The notes under the pieces were generated by a model. It was not told the DNA's origin. It was given only the letters and a program-made list of their open reading frames with translations, and did not search any database. A stretch of DNA of 64,000 nt, from positions 4,663,380 through 4,727,379 of the forward strand of contig NW_020654229.1 of NCBI RefSeq assembly GCF_003589595.1, read 5' to 3'. Positions within the stretch are counted from its first letter, which is position 1; every line of letters starts with the position of its first letter. This document shows, piece after piece, positions 22,301 to 30,289 of the stretch. The DNA is from Hyposmocoma kahamanoa (taxonomy: Eukaryota; Arthropoda; Insecta; Lepidoptera; Cosmopterigidae). The position numbers and the translations under genes were made by a program.

Positions 22301-24375
22301 ATGAGGGGATGCATAGGCCCTGAATGAAGCCACCCTAATAATAATACCTTATTTAACAGGGCCTGTCCAAAATATAACATTTTAAGTGCTTTTAATACTA
22401 TATTTTTTAAATAAGTCTTCAATATTATTCTAGTTAGTGACGTAATAGAAAAAATTATATTATTATATCGATNNNNNNNNNNTATTCTAGTTAGTGACGT
22501 AATAGAAAAAATTATATTATTATATCGATATAAATTTATATCGATATAATAATATAATTTTTATACTTTATAAGTATTTATACTTAATGAACATGTAATG
22601 TAAAGTAATTATTATTATTCTATTAATAGAATTTTAGATAACACATTGGCGTTAGAATTTTCGCTATGTTGACGCTCTAACCACGTAACATAGTACGAGA
22701 AATTGATGTATAACCCTGCCACTTCACGCGCAAATGTGTGCGTATCGTGGTAGCTTCCGCCTTGCTATTTGTAGTAGTAGTAGTAGTAGGTAAATAACTT
22801 TCGACCGTTGTGTGGAGTGTCCGGGGTATGCTCGTGGACTTGGCTCTTCGCGATCCCCCGCTATTCCGGGCGCATTGTTGCCAAATCTTCCCATTGAGAC
22901 GGCTCGATGATACAAACCACTTAACACTAATATTAGTGGGGTACAAAATTATACGCAACAGACACTGTTGGAAACATGCAATTCACAACAGTGCCTCATT
23001 TACGATCAGTCGAGCCTATCTGCTATCGAGCGTAGGACTGTTGTTGGGACTGGCCCGCATCCGGCGCACCAAAGACGTGCTTCGTCGGCGTTTATTCTAT
23101 GGTAACTGTATGGTTATATAAAAAACAGAACGTCACCTGTGGGCATGCAAACAGCTACGCCAACCTGGAAGAACAGAAAAAACAACAGTAATCTACATGC
23201 TAAATCATAGTTTCCCAGAGTGATTTCTACTGGTCCCCAGTGGGAGCTGCAGAGTCGTAGGGGCCTCGGAAGCAATTGGGGCGTTGATTTTGTCCAGGGC
23301 CTGCACCGCATTTGAAAAAAAAAACTGAATTATCTGTTATAAACTACACTTTATTATTACTTACCCATTTCTGCCGCCAAGCAGTAATGTCAGCATAATC
23401 TGTGTTCCGGTTTTGAAGGGTAAGGGTGCTGGTGAAATTATAGGCACATGGGACTTGTCAACTTATGTCTCAGGGTGACGGGCGTAGTGGTAGAGCCCCT
23501 CCATCTTTGCAATTGAAAGCTCTGAGTGGCACTGTAACTGTTATGGACAGGCGTGTAGCTTACCATCAGACGCGCGACTTGTTCGTCCCGTCTTGATGTT
23601 ATAAAAAAAGCAAATATTTCTTTTCACTTCAGCGCCCACTGGAGACCACTTTGGGAAACAATGCTGTAAGTGCTAAATATTACGGGCTTGTGACGTGGCA
23701 AATAAGGCTTGTAAATCTTTGATACTTTGGATTATTAACTGAACTACAGATCGAAACAGATAGATTAACATTACAGACGCAGGCTGTCAGATTGATGGAA
23801 TTTTTGTTTGTATTCGATTTCCTTTATTTTTCCATCCTCCAAGATTCGATTATATTAATAATTATAACATTCGGCTTTATTATAGAGTACTATTTGTTTC
23901 TGCACGTTAACATTAATTATGGAACTTATTATTTTTTTAATTTCAGTTACCGACTTAGATGGGCTGCGTTTGGCAAGTTAGATGTCATCCTTAAAACAGA
24001 CAAGGTTCCACATTGTCTGAAGACCCGCTTGTTTAACAGTGGAGCTCGAATTGAAATTTTTCGGGTACTAATAAGGTTCATTTTGCTTGGGTCGAACGGC
24101 AGGGACGCTGGCTTTATCTCAGAATTCATTTTTTTACAAACGAAATTAGATGTAGTCAGTCACTTATCTCTCAAAGATACTCCCCGCAGTGGGCCCAAGC
24201 CCAGATTGTAAATTGCCTGCACATTTCTGCAGTACGAAAATTCAAAGCAAAATACCGTATGGCATTAAACTAATTTTCAGTCAGTTGTGCTTGTGACCTA
24301 ACTAGCTAACCTAACCTAGGACAATAAATCTAAAGTTAAACTCACCAAAAACATTAAAATAATTAAAGTTTTCAT
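13286..24375 (-). CDS. Small-exon secreted Lys/Gly-rich protein gene
   Basis: I do not recognise a named family. In transcription order the exons are 24375-24346 (MKTLIILMFL, signal-like), 21018-20971 (candidate), 20866-20612 (85 codons, Lys/Asp-rich), 17031-17014 (candidate microexon), 16916-16887, 15529-15515 (candidate microexon), 15239-15174, 13856-13800 and 13377-13286 (stop). All internal junctions seen are phase 1 and join Gly codons. The start exon ends in phase 0, so at least one phase 0-to-1 linking exon between 21.0 and 24.3 kb is still missing. The 15174 exon leaves through an AG|GCAAGT site, a GC-AG intron. The protein would be short (under about 200 residues): a hydrophobic leader, a charged KDKD-rich part, then Gly-rich GLGGGIGGV and GLGLGGGG segments. 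This suggests a secreted structural or silk-type protein, by inference only. Introns contain transposons. Confidence 0.7.
13378..13799. other. Intron of the Gly-rich gene
   Basis: It includes a partial GACTTCAAAAAAAGGAGGAG repeat piece at 13480-13505. No gene seen. Confidence 0.6.
13800..13856 (-). CDS. Gly-rich exon, 57 nt
   Basis: The acceptor is CCAAAATAG and the donor G|GTAAGT. The phase 1-to-1 reading is VIGSGLGAGLGAVDGAVK flanked by split Gly codons. The canonical donor and clean Gly/Ala composition support it. Confidence 0.8.
14290..14415 (+). repeat. AAATAAAT-rich simple repeat
   Basis: A run of degenerate AAAT/AATA units inside an intron of the Gly-rich gene. Confidence 0.8.
14536..15032 (+). 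mobile_element. Inverted-repeat miniature element, family X copy 2
   Basis: It begins ATCGAGTATATAACCAGAAA and ends with the near-exact inverse TCTGGTTATATTCGAT preceded by ATTTCGTCTCTATT. The termini are therefore about 30-bp imperfect inverted repeats and the element is about 500 bp. TAAATCC occurs just outside both ends, a possible target duplication whose exact junction is unclear. The 115-residue plus ORF (14757-15104) crosses the end and is not a gene. Confidence 0.85.
15174..15239 (-). CDS. Gly-rich exon with GC-AG donor, 66 nt
   Basis: The acceptor is GGTCAAAG. Phase 1 reads LGGGIGGVINDGVKTGTKLV and then GG. The exon ends at GGAG followed by GCAAGT, the consensus form of the minor GC donor class. 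Without splicing, the frame runs to a stop a few codons later. Confidence 0.75.
15515..15529 (-). CDS. Candidate 15-nt microexon
   Basis: TAAAG|GTTTAGCTCTTGCAG|GTATTT on the minus strand gives G-LALA-G in phase 1 to 1, matching its neighbours. The acceptor has a weak pyrimidine tract and the exon is very short, so chance is a real alternative. Confidence 0.4.
15997..16378 (-). mobile_element. P-like miniature element with THAP vestige, copy A
   Basis: This 382-bp element has perfect inverted termini of at least 22 bp (CTTAGAATAATAACGCATAG...). It is flanked by the 8-bp duplication ATCTACGT (15989-15996 and 16379-16386). On the minus strand it codes for a truncated THAP zinc-finger start, as in P-element transposases. 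A second copy lies at 52346-52723 in opposite orientation. It is inserted in an intron of the Gly-rich gene. Confidence 0.93.
16027..16233 (-). pseudogene. Truncated THAP-domain ORF of the P-like element
   Basis: The ATG-started frame reads MTKCAVNECKNTSDKHKI and then DTNITFHKE. The Cys-x4-Cys start and ITFHK block match the N-terminal half of a THAP (C2CH) DNA-binding finger. The second half and the catalytic domain of a P transposase are absent, and the 68-residue tail is unrelated sequence. Confidence 0.8.
16887..16916 (-). CDS. 30-nt exon of the Lys/Gly-rich gene
   Basis: The acceptor GTTTCAG and donor AAAAAG|GTAAGT bracket the phase 1-to-1 segment G-DKDLGGAEK-G. Both sites are strong. 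Confidence 0.75.
17014..17031 (-). CDS. Candidate 18-nt microexon
   Basis: TTATACAAG|AT...GGAG|GTAAAT reads x-VTNRG-G in phase 1 to 1 after a good pyrimidine stretch. It is consistent with its neighbours but unproven. Confidence 0.4.
17275..17456. repeat. Small foldback in an intron
   Basis: CTAAATGTAAACAATCTTCA at 17285 and its inverse around 17425-17450 (TGTTTACATTTAGTTAAT) are arms of about 55 bp separated by about 70 bp. No coding frame. Confidence 0.7.
17800..18380 (+). mobile_element. LTR-like repeat with internal tandem duplication
   Basis: This is the longer counterpart of 12480-12870. It contains two diverged tandem units (about 17835-17912 and 17960-18042) sharing TTCACCGCT, GATGG, CGTAGAAA, AATT.CTGAATCG.GGTGTCAA and TTTTCCCTAA. 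It then runs through CGGGACTTGTCACGGACTCT and ends near ACGTAGTAAGGGGGCACCAG. An AATAAA occurs near 18303. No gag/pol adjoins it, so a solo LTR is the best guess. Confidence 0.5.
18381..18930. other. Intronic sequence, nothing identified
   Basis: No exon in the expected phase and no transposon protein seen. Confidence 0.4.
18950..19230 (+). pseudogene. RTE-like LINE C-terminal remnant
   Basis: In one frame it reads KADVTKRVINLKWRWAGHVA followed by VLEWRPWGEKRRGRPQTRWK. That is the conserved WRWAGH and RGRP.TRW.DD end of RTE-clade LINEs. The second half shifts into the frame of the 65-residue ORF at 19030-19227, which carries the NWIQMAQNRKKWQKLKEA end. The frameshift shows decay. Confidence 0.85.
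19485..19665 (+). repeat. GC-rich dispersed repeat
   Basis: It contains CGTCTCACTGCTGGGCAGGG followed by TTTCCCCTCACGTAGAGTGG, the hallmark of an abundant lepidopteran dispersed repeat. The GC content is well above the surroundings. It is non-coding. Confidence 0.55.
19735..20290 (+). pseudogene. R1-like LINE 3' end
   Basis: One frame reads WDEQRRILTETIGQA and the next MITAMLGSEVSWEAVASRWR, the ORF2 C-terminus typical of R1-clade LINEs. A GC-rich 3' untranslated part runs to about 20260. The frameshift between the two pieces shows it is dead. A related end lies at 56045-56345 and RT pieces of the clade at 29930-30100 and 57117-57355. Confidence 0.75.
20375..20455 (-). mobile_element. tRNA-derived SINE head
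   Basis: The minus strand has an A box-like TAGCTTAATGG and the B box GGTTCGAATCC. It lacks a paired acceptor stem, so a working tRNA is unlikely. Confidence 0.65.
20612..20866 (-). CDS. Lys/Asp-rich exon, 255 nt
   Basis: The acceptor is TTTATTACAG and the donor ATAG|GTACGT. The only open phase (1 to 1) reads TKDADKKAGEVAKDPKKDKD through several KDKD blocks to KLSKLVNIGGSIKI. It is highly charged with one Cys. The Ser/Phe-rich plus-strand ORFs opposite (20617-20979) are its antisense shadow. Confidence 0.8.
20971..21018 (-). CDS. Candidate 48-nt Gly/Asn-rich exon
   Basis: The acceptor TTTATCAAG and donor CTTG|GTACGG bracket G-SPGYGTFPFNLNLNL-G, open only in phase 1 to 1 and divisible by three. 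That matches the gene's pattern. Confidence 0.55.
21120..22330 (+). pseudogene. LINE RNase H and C-terminal region
   Basis: The long frame 21449-22261 (270 codons) carries an RNase H fold with FQAEVYAI (Glu), INSDRQAALLAL (Asp) and LGHSDIENNESADVLAK, then a zinc knuckle CRFCHKADETPVHLLIQC. This is the 3' end of ORF2 of an RNase H-bearing LINE (I/R1-like group). Upstream, the same protein continues in other frames (PVAALNALLNLTPLHLF at about 21140, then 21223-21414). At least two frameshifts and no RT palm make it a truncated pseudogene. Confidence 0.88.
22427..22562. other. Assembly gap with duplicated flanks and a perfect palindrome
   Basis: Ten Ns (22473-22482) are followed by a repeat of the preceding 46 bases starting TATTCTAGTTAGTGACGTAA. 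The right copy runs into a perfect 28-bp inverted repeat (22507-22534 and 22535-22562) with no spacer. The duplicated flank is most simply an unjoined overlap caused by the hairpin. Confidence 0.85.
22650..23110 (-). repeat. Dispersed repeat with (GTA)n run
   Basis: It contains GTAGTAGTAGTAGTAGTAGG at about 22774 and a GC-rich CGATCCCCCGCTATTCC block. Two overlapping open frames show no known domain. Its style is that of a decayed transposon end; the family is not known to me. Confidence 0.4.
23205..23330 (+). repeat. Repeat related to 49480-49570
   Basis: It shares CATAGTTTCCCAGAGT, CCCCAGTGGG and GGCAATTGGGG-type blocks with 49488-49560. Dispersed and non-coding. Confidence 0.55.
23350..23595 (-). 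repeat. SINE-like repeat family S, copy 3
   Basis: Reverse orientation, with TTTCTGCCGCCAAGCAGTAA at one end and GTGTAGCTTACCATCAGACG at the other. Confidence 0.85.
23947..24160 (+). pseudogene. RTE-like LINE fragment
   Basis: The frame reads YRLRWAAFGKLDVILKTDKV then PHCLKTRLFN, the conserved R.RLGWAAFGKL...P.CLKT.VFNQC block of RTE-like RTs. Only this segment remains. Part of it (TTCGGGTACTAATAAGGTTC onward) resembles 16415-16500. Confidence 0.7.
24346..24375 (-). CDS. Signal-peptide start exon
   Basis: ATG then KTLIILMFL, followed at once by the donor G|GTGAGT. It lies about 60 bp downstream of a TATA box. It leaves in phase 0, so the next exon must begin in phase 0. Reading on gives a stop after nine codons. 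Confidence 0.65.
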
Positions 24376-24434
24376 TTCAGTGCCACTTCACGCAATGTCT
24401 GAATGGAAAAAGTCAATCGACAACTGTTCAAATG

Positions 24435-24442
24435 TTTTTATA
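24435..24442 (-). promoter_or_regulatory. TATA box of the secreted-protein gene
   Basis: TATAAAAA on the minus strand, 60 bp before the ATG at 24375. A TCAG initiator-like site lies at 24399-24402. The spacing (about 35-42 bp) is a little long but acceptable. A TATA box fits a strongly regulated gene. Confidence 0.55.
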
Positions 24443-24892
24443 CAAATTGAAACATCTAGAAATGTCTAAAGGTGAATATTTTCTTGTTTACACAAACTGA
24501 CGCAAATACGCTTAGTGCCTTTATAGAAAGATGGGCGTTAATAACAAGCTATTCTTTATGTTTATTTCAAAGGAACAATGGTGCCGCAAACCGTCAATGT
24601 TTATTCATGATCCGATATTTATAGTTAGGTTGTATTCATTTTAAACATCTTATACTTACATTAAATAGTATTTTATGTAATTAATGATGAGGGTTGCCTA
24701 ATGAGGGTTCCTAAGGCCGAGTACCGTGTTTAAGTATATAATAGATACGAGATATTTTGACCTAATTATGTCTTGTGATGATTGCATACCGTACTTTTTC
24801 TACGAGTAAATAAAATAATGAAACACAATCAATATTTAATCTAACTATACAGGGTTATTTGTATAATACTACCAACCTCACGGGCTATATTA

Positions 24893-25921
24893 TAGAGATG
24901 CCACGAATAGTGATTTGGCTGAATATTCGGCTGCCGAATGTTCGGCGTAAGATCTGTTATATTTCACACGTGACCTGGGGCCTTACCATGAACACTTATT
25001 ACGATTCTGTTTAGGATCTAAAATGAATCGTAGGGAGACAGCGCTACATGAAATGTATATCACCATCTCGCTTTTTTGTCGTTATGTACCTATACTGAAC
25101 TATAATAAGAGTTCATGGTAAGGCCCCTGTTACGACCTGTCTAATCGCCCTGCGTGCGGAGGTAACGGGGGTGGGGTGTTTCTGTAAAAAATGATAGAAT
25201 CAATACACAACAGTTTCTGCACTTTTTTTTTTTGAAGAAGTCGCTGCAGATAATTTGCAAAAAGATGAGATTTATTTTTATTTGAAAACTGTTCGGCTCA
25301 ATCGGACGGCAGAGCCTTACAAATAAATGCAGTAGCCAATGCTGTCAAAATTTGCTAAGATTTATCTATCGCCTCATGGCAGTAGTGTTTATAGTTGAGG
25401 CTATTTTCAGAAGCAGGAATTGAACCAGCCAAAGCTGAACAAATTGTTTTCATTCATCACAACCTGCCACTGATTGGTTTTAAGTATTAAACATTGACTT
25501 ACAAATAAACGGACGACGGGTCTAATACAAAAACCACGAAAAAAATGTTCCAAGTCAACCTATTTAAACGTAGTGACATGTAAAGGAATATGAAAAAGCT
25601 AAAACGTTGAATTTAAATTGTAATGTCATCGCAGTACTGTCTAATTTTGCTTGCTTCGCTGTCAGTCGAACAAACGAAGACTACAGCGTGAATGACGCTC
25701 TGTATACGATTTTAACGCCCTATAAGTTCGGACACTTTTTAGCGCGGACCCGACGTCCATATAATTGTAAGTCAATGGTATTAAAGCAATAATTTGTGAT
25801 TAAAATATTTACATGATACATTTTGAATAGGTAATACGAGCTTTTTTTCATTATTTAATATTAGGTATTCGGCCGAATAGTCTTAGTATTCGGCCGAATA
25901 CCGAATATCTCTCTCGTGCCT
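24893..25921. mobile_element. Possible hAT-like element with ATTCGGC termini
   Basis: The left end TGCCACGAATAGTG...GAATATTCGGC and the right end GGCCGAATACCGAATA...CTCGTGCC are imperfect inverted repeats about 1 kb apart. No transposase frame was found inside. Family M copy 3 is inserted within it. The ends are approximate. Confidence 0.5.
25492..25777 (-). mobile_element. hAT-like MITE, family M copy 3
   Basis: A 286-bp element with the same 13-bp perfect inverted termini, flanked by the 8-bp duplication GTATTAAA (25484-25491 and 25778-25785). Confidence 0.93.
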
Positions 25922-26326
25922 TGGAAATACAGTTTTCAATACAAGCACTCGCGTTAAACAACAACCAACAAACAAAAGAAAGCGACAAGCCTCCCCAATG
26001 CAGCGGGTGCGCGCCAGCACCAACAGCCTCCTAACTACAGTAGCAAATAGAGTTGCTGGTCCTTTCAATGAACGTCTCAACTCGTTGCATGTAGTGCCCT
26101 CTAAGTGGGCTGTAAAACAAAAGTACTCGTAAATATGTACATAAGTAAATGTCATGTAATAAAGTAAACAATGTAAATTACTAACATAGTTTATAAGTCT
26201 GTTACTAATTATATATGGATTCAGGTCCGAAATAAATGCTTATTATTATTATAACAAATAACTGTTTTAATTGAAAAGTCACATTACAAATTTAGAAACT
26301 ACTTACGTGTTAAATTTTCACATCGT

Positions 26327-26524
26327 GTGTACTCAACCCCAAAACTTTACAACAATATTTTGTTTCACGTAGTAAGGGAATGCGGCGAATGTTTGAGATG
26401 CCCAAGCGTGACAAATAGTATTAGATATGGTGGCTGTAGAAGATTAAAAACAATAAGCGAAGATTGTTTTCAACAACAATTGCTTGATGGGCTAAATATT
26501 ACTCAGGTCCCATTGTCACCATGA
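26327..26524 (+). CDS. Unrecognised Cys-rich short ORF
   Basis: The frame reads VVRECGECLRCPSVTNSI then RYGGCRRLKTISEDCF and ends LNITQVPLSP and a stop. Five Cys are packed into about 40 residues (C-x2-C-x2-C, later C and C). An acceptor-like TTTCACGTAG lies just before it, so it could be a terminal exon. No upstream exon or ATG was found. It may also be a transposon fragment. Confidence 0.3.
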   Translation: MYSTPKLYNNILFHVVRECGECLRCPSVTNSIRYGGCRRLKTISEDCFQQQLLDGLNITQVPLSP

Positions 26525-26734
26525 CCGTAAAAATACATTTAAATAATACGCGGAAAAAAATTACGCACAACGTCGTAACGATAAACACAGGCAAGTTTCT
26601 CTTTTAGAGCGGCTACACACACACGGTGACGTTTAGCAGCGATGCACGAGTTAAATTCATTAACTAATTTATTTAATGTATGTTTTAATTTCTCTTTTAA
26701 ATTTACAATTAATAAAATAATGTGCATTTTTAAA

Positions 26735-27050
26735 AATAATATTAAGTGACGGTACGAACAAATCGTGCGCCTGAAGGTAAACTACACGCCTATTCATAAT
26801 AGTTGCAGTGCCACTCAGAGCTTTAAATGGCAAAAATCTGAGGGGCACTTGGCACTGCGCAGTTGCCTGCGCCCCGCCCGTCACCCTGAGACATAAGTTG
26901 CCAAGTCCCATGTGCCAGTAATTTCACCAGCACCCTTACTTACCCTTCGAAACCGGAACACAGTAATGCTGACATTACTGGCGGTAGCAACAGGTAAGAT
27001 GACAGTACTACCCTAGATGAACTCTTTCACAGGGAGCGCTTCTGCTACTA
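26735..27050 (+). repeat. SINE-like repeat family S, copy 4
   Basis: Full set of family blocks from AAGTGACGGTACGAACAAAT to GAACTCTTTCACAGGGAGCG. A reverse fragment lies at 27222-27295. Confidence 0.85.
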
Positions 27051-27295
27051 AATTGTATAAAAATGTAGGGCGTGAACCTATATAGTTTTTTCGTATATAA
27101 TTATTTAACATGAGATATAATACGATATCGGTGTAGCGATGTCATCGCGCATTTCACGAACGCATCGCTGCTAAAACTCTCCCTGTGTAACCACTCTTAC
27201 GAACAATATTGACAACTAATATAGCAGCAGTAGATGGTGCTCCTTGTGAAAGAGTTCACCTAGGGCTGCACTCTACCTTCCTTGTCATAACTAAC

Positions 27296-27690
27296 GTAAC
27301 CGACACTTTTAGCGAAATTCGGTAATTTACATAGGAATCTGATAGACAAATCATGCACAAATTTAAATGCAAGTCCAGTGGGCCTACCATGAGCTCATAG
27401 AGCAATCCTATTTAAGCCTGTAAATTGGATAGCCTGTCATATTCGTACTATAACCTCAAAACCAATTCACTGTCCATGCCAATGATATCATACAGTCATT
27501 TTGACATAATAAGTTTACATTAGAAAAAAGAGACAATTATATTTTTCTTTGAAATTTCAATCAGTTTCAAAGCTAGTCTTTAAATTTGCAATATGGTCCC
27601 ACATTTTAGACAACTGTTTGTATGACATTGCGTCACTAGTACACTGTTGGGCGTTAATCAATTAAATTTCAATCAGAAATACAATCAGAT
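27296..27690. other. Non-coding stretch, nothing identified
   Basis: AT-rich with no supported gene. Confidence 0.4.
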
Positions 27691-27694
27691 TAAT

Positions 27695-27753
27695 AAATCA
27701 ATTCAATTGAAATCAATTGCGACAGTCGCAATTGATTTCAATTGAATTGATTT
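27695..27753. repeat. Perfect 29-bp-arm palindrome
   Basis: Arms 27695-27723 and 27725-27753 pair perfectly around one base. They are built from CAATTGAAATC-type segments. Confidence 0.9.
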
Positions 27754-27960
27754 TAATTGTAATTAAATTTTAATGCCAATGTCGTAAACGTACATAATAG
27801 GACAAGATTTTTCTATTGACATAGAACTTAGAGGATGGAAAAAAAATAAAGGAAAACGTTAATTGTTTTAAAAGTTTCATAGCTGCCCATCGTTGCTTGT
27901 GTTGTTGGATAATTATAACTTCGTGGCACTTTATATTCATGAATTGAACATTTGTATAAT

Positions 27961-28113
27961 AGGAAATGAAACTATTTTTCCGGATTTAAATCGCGTATAT
28001 TTGTTTTTTTAAATTCTTTTTGACCATAGTCAACCGTGACCATGTAAAGGGCTCGAAACTTGGATTTGAAAAAACAAATATACGCGAATTAAATCCGGAA
28101 AAATAGTTTCATT
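27961..28113. repeat. Foldback with CAAATATACGCG arms
   Basis: AGGAAATGAAACTATTTTTC and its inverse GAAAAATAGTTTCATTTCCT lie at the ends of arms of about 48 bp. The loop includes GTCAACCGTGACCATG, which is also found at 2733-2748. A single arm occurs at 3118-3175. Confidence 0.8.
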
Positions 28114-28884
28114 TCCTATGTGTAACAGTCGCGAAAACCTAAGAACTCGCTAATCTTGTAATATTTGAGAGAGCAAACATTTTTTTTTCAACAGGAATTA
28201 TGTAATATATTTTTCAACACATTTGCTCGTAACGGGCTTCTTATTGTATCGCTTTTAGGCTCATAAACCTAGCTATTGAACACGCGTTTGTAATTATATT
28301 ACAAAACGTGTGTGTAATAAGTATAGGCTTAACCGGATTAAGATGTATCTCACAACAAGGCCTATGTATTAAAACTATGCATTCTTAAATTATCCGGGTT
28401 ATGTCTTTGAAATTAACTTGGTCTATTAAAAAAACAGCTCTAACCTACATATTATAAGATTCAAATTACAATGACAGTAATCCCAAACAAACAGGGTCAC
28501 AGTTTTTTTTTTATTTCTGTTTAATACGGTTGTGTAGTCTTACCTTACAAATAATATTTTTATTAATAAATTTATATTTCTTATTTGATGTGATAAATAT
28601 AGAAAAACATACACAATATACACCTATAAAACTTTAATTGAATAAAATTACTTATTTTGGATAATATTTTACACGAATTTGAGTGAAATAAGGACATATT
28701 TATATTATTTCGCATTGGCTGTTTAGGAATTTCACCTAAGTCTCATTATTGCCGAAGCACCTGCGCGCGCATATCCGCGCCGCGGCGCCAGGCGCAGAAA
28801 AAATAACTCTGCGCGCCAATTTCCATTGATACGTTCGAAACATTTATATACGCTGTGTGTTAGATAATTACCTAGGTGTTTAAA

Positions 28885-29028
28885 ATGTCCTGCTCAAGCA
28901 CGGAAGAAAACATTTTGATGGATTTAACACCGCCCGAAATCCTCACAGAGGCACAAAACGCAAGTGACAGTTTATTACCTTCGAAATCCAGAGAAAAGTG
29001 CATGGCTGCATATGAAACTTTTAATTAA
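28885..29028 (+). pseudogene. Truncated Crypton-like N-terminal ORF
   Basis: A 47-residue ATG-started frame reads MSCSSTEENILMDL, then SLLPSKSREKCMAAYETFN and a stop. The LLP.KS...Y...Y..F motif is typical of the N-terminus of insect tyrosine-recombinase (Crypton-like) ORFs, where a long protein normally follows. Here it stops and AATAAA follows within 10 bp. A TATATA lies about 37 bp upstream. Family assignment is from memory of the motif. Confidence 0.45.
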
Positions 29029-29059
29029 TGCCAAATAAAGCTATTTTTCATTTCCATTT

Positions 29060-29240
29060 TACTCAAGTTTGTTTCATTTTCCTCGCAAATGTGTTGAAAA
29101 ACGTCGTATGAAACACGTGTGCTTTGATCATTACACTCTTGGCTTTCTTATCGCGCTCGCCTGCGGCTCGCGCGAGTAATAACGCCTCGTGTGTAATGAC
29201 CAACTTAGCACACTTGTATCATAATGTACTATTAAATAAC
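29060..29240 (+). repeat. Hairpin-bearing repeat, family H copy 1
   Basis: TTCCTCGCAAATGTGTTGAA, AACGTCGTATGAAACACGTG, a GC-rich hairpin, then ACTTGTATCATAATGTACTA. Related copies at 60690-60840 and 61780-61935 keep the same order of blocks. Confidence 0.7.
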
Positions 29241-29925
29241 ATGTCATAATTTACGTTCCCTTACGCTCTCTACGCAACTTCTTATTAGCTAAGAGCTTTA
29301 AGAAATGTTATTTGGACTCACCGAGTTTATAACCATAGAAGTTTATAAACATAGAAGGGAGAATAGAAATGGGTCTGAGTTACCAGGATAATGTGATTCC
29401 GTTTGTTTTTAACCGACTTCAAAAAAAGGAGGAGGTTCTCAATTCGACTGTATGTTTAATTTGTTTTGTACGTAAGTACATGCAAAGCTATTACATATTT
29501 CCTTGATACTACAGCCATTTCCCATATTTTTCATGATAGTATCATCCAAGCTAGAGTTTTTATTCAGTCATTAAGCAGTAAGTATACAGGGTGTCCCGGG
29601 ATGCGACGTCAAGCCGGTACGGGGTGATAGGCCAGGTCATAACCGTTATCAGAAAAATCCAAAAAAAAATCTATGTCATGTATTTTAAAAATTATGACCA
29701 TTTGGAAAAAAAATCGAAAAATATACACCCTGGGACGCATTTTCACTTCCCGTTTCTACAAATTTCCACTTTATTTTCATTTTTTTTTTATTTTGTAACC
29801 CTGAGTAATGCTCCTGTAGTTAGTAGTCTAAAATTTTGACCCAACTGCTCTAATTTTGAAAGAAAATGACACATTATTCCCATATCAAAAGAGAAATTGA
29901 ATTTTTCGTTCAATTTCAACGACAC

Positions 29926-30109
29926 ATCGTGGAGGAGGGTAACGACGAGGGGGAAGGCGTGGTGGCTGTGTCGTTAGACATAGCCAACGCCTTCGGCACT
30001 CTCCCCTTCGCCGTTATCAGGGAGGCGCTGAGGTACCATAATATCCCCAGGAACCTCAGCCGTCTGGTGGAGCACTACCTCCTGTGTCGCAGCGACTCCA
30101 GGGCGTCCA
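29926..30109 (+). pseudogene. R1-like RT fragment
   Basis: The frame reads EGVVAVSLDIANAFGTLPFA then VIREALRYHNIPRNLSRLVE. It contains RT motif A with its catalytic Asp, typical of R1-clade LINEs. About 70 bp are nearly identical to 57117-57186. Confidence 0.85.
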
Positions 30110-30289
30110 GTGAAAGAAAAAGTGTATCAAAAACCAATAGAAGACTTGGCGGAGCTACGAGCAAGAATAGCAGAAGCAGGAGAATTCGTAAATAATGGAA
30201 GATTCGCCCGTCTGATAACCCGATCTTTTCTAAAAAGGTGTCGGGCTTGTATTGCAGCTGAAGGAAGGCAGTTTGAACATTTGATGTAA
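30110..30289 (+). pseudogene. Transposase C-terminal fragment
   Basis: The frame reads VKEKVYQKPIEDLAELRARI, then SFLKRCRACIAAEGRQFEHL, M and a stop. The VY..P....EL..RI...SF..R...CI...G..FEHL pattern is the C-terminus of insect IS630/Tc1/mariner-type transposases. The catalytic domain is missing. Confidence 0.65.

Noticed and set aside
24211..24260. A 10-nt exon (KCA-G) linking the signal exon to phase 1
   Set aside because: It would need a GC donor with a poor consensus and gives an unlikely signal cleavage region; not enough support.
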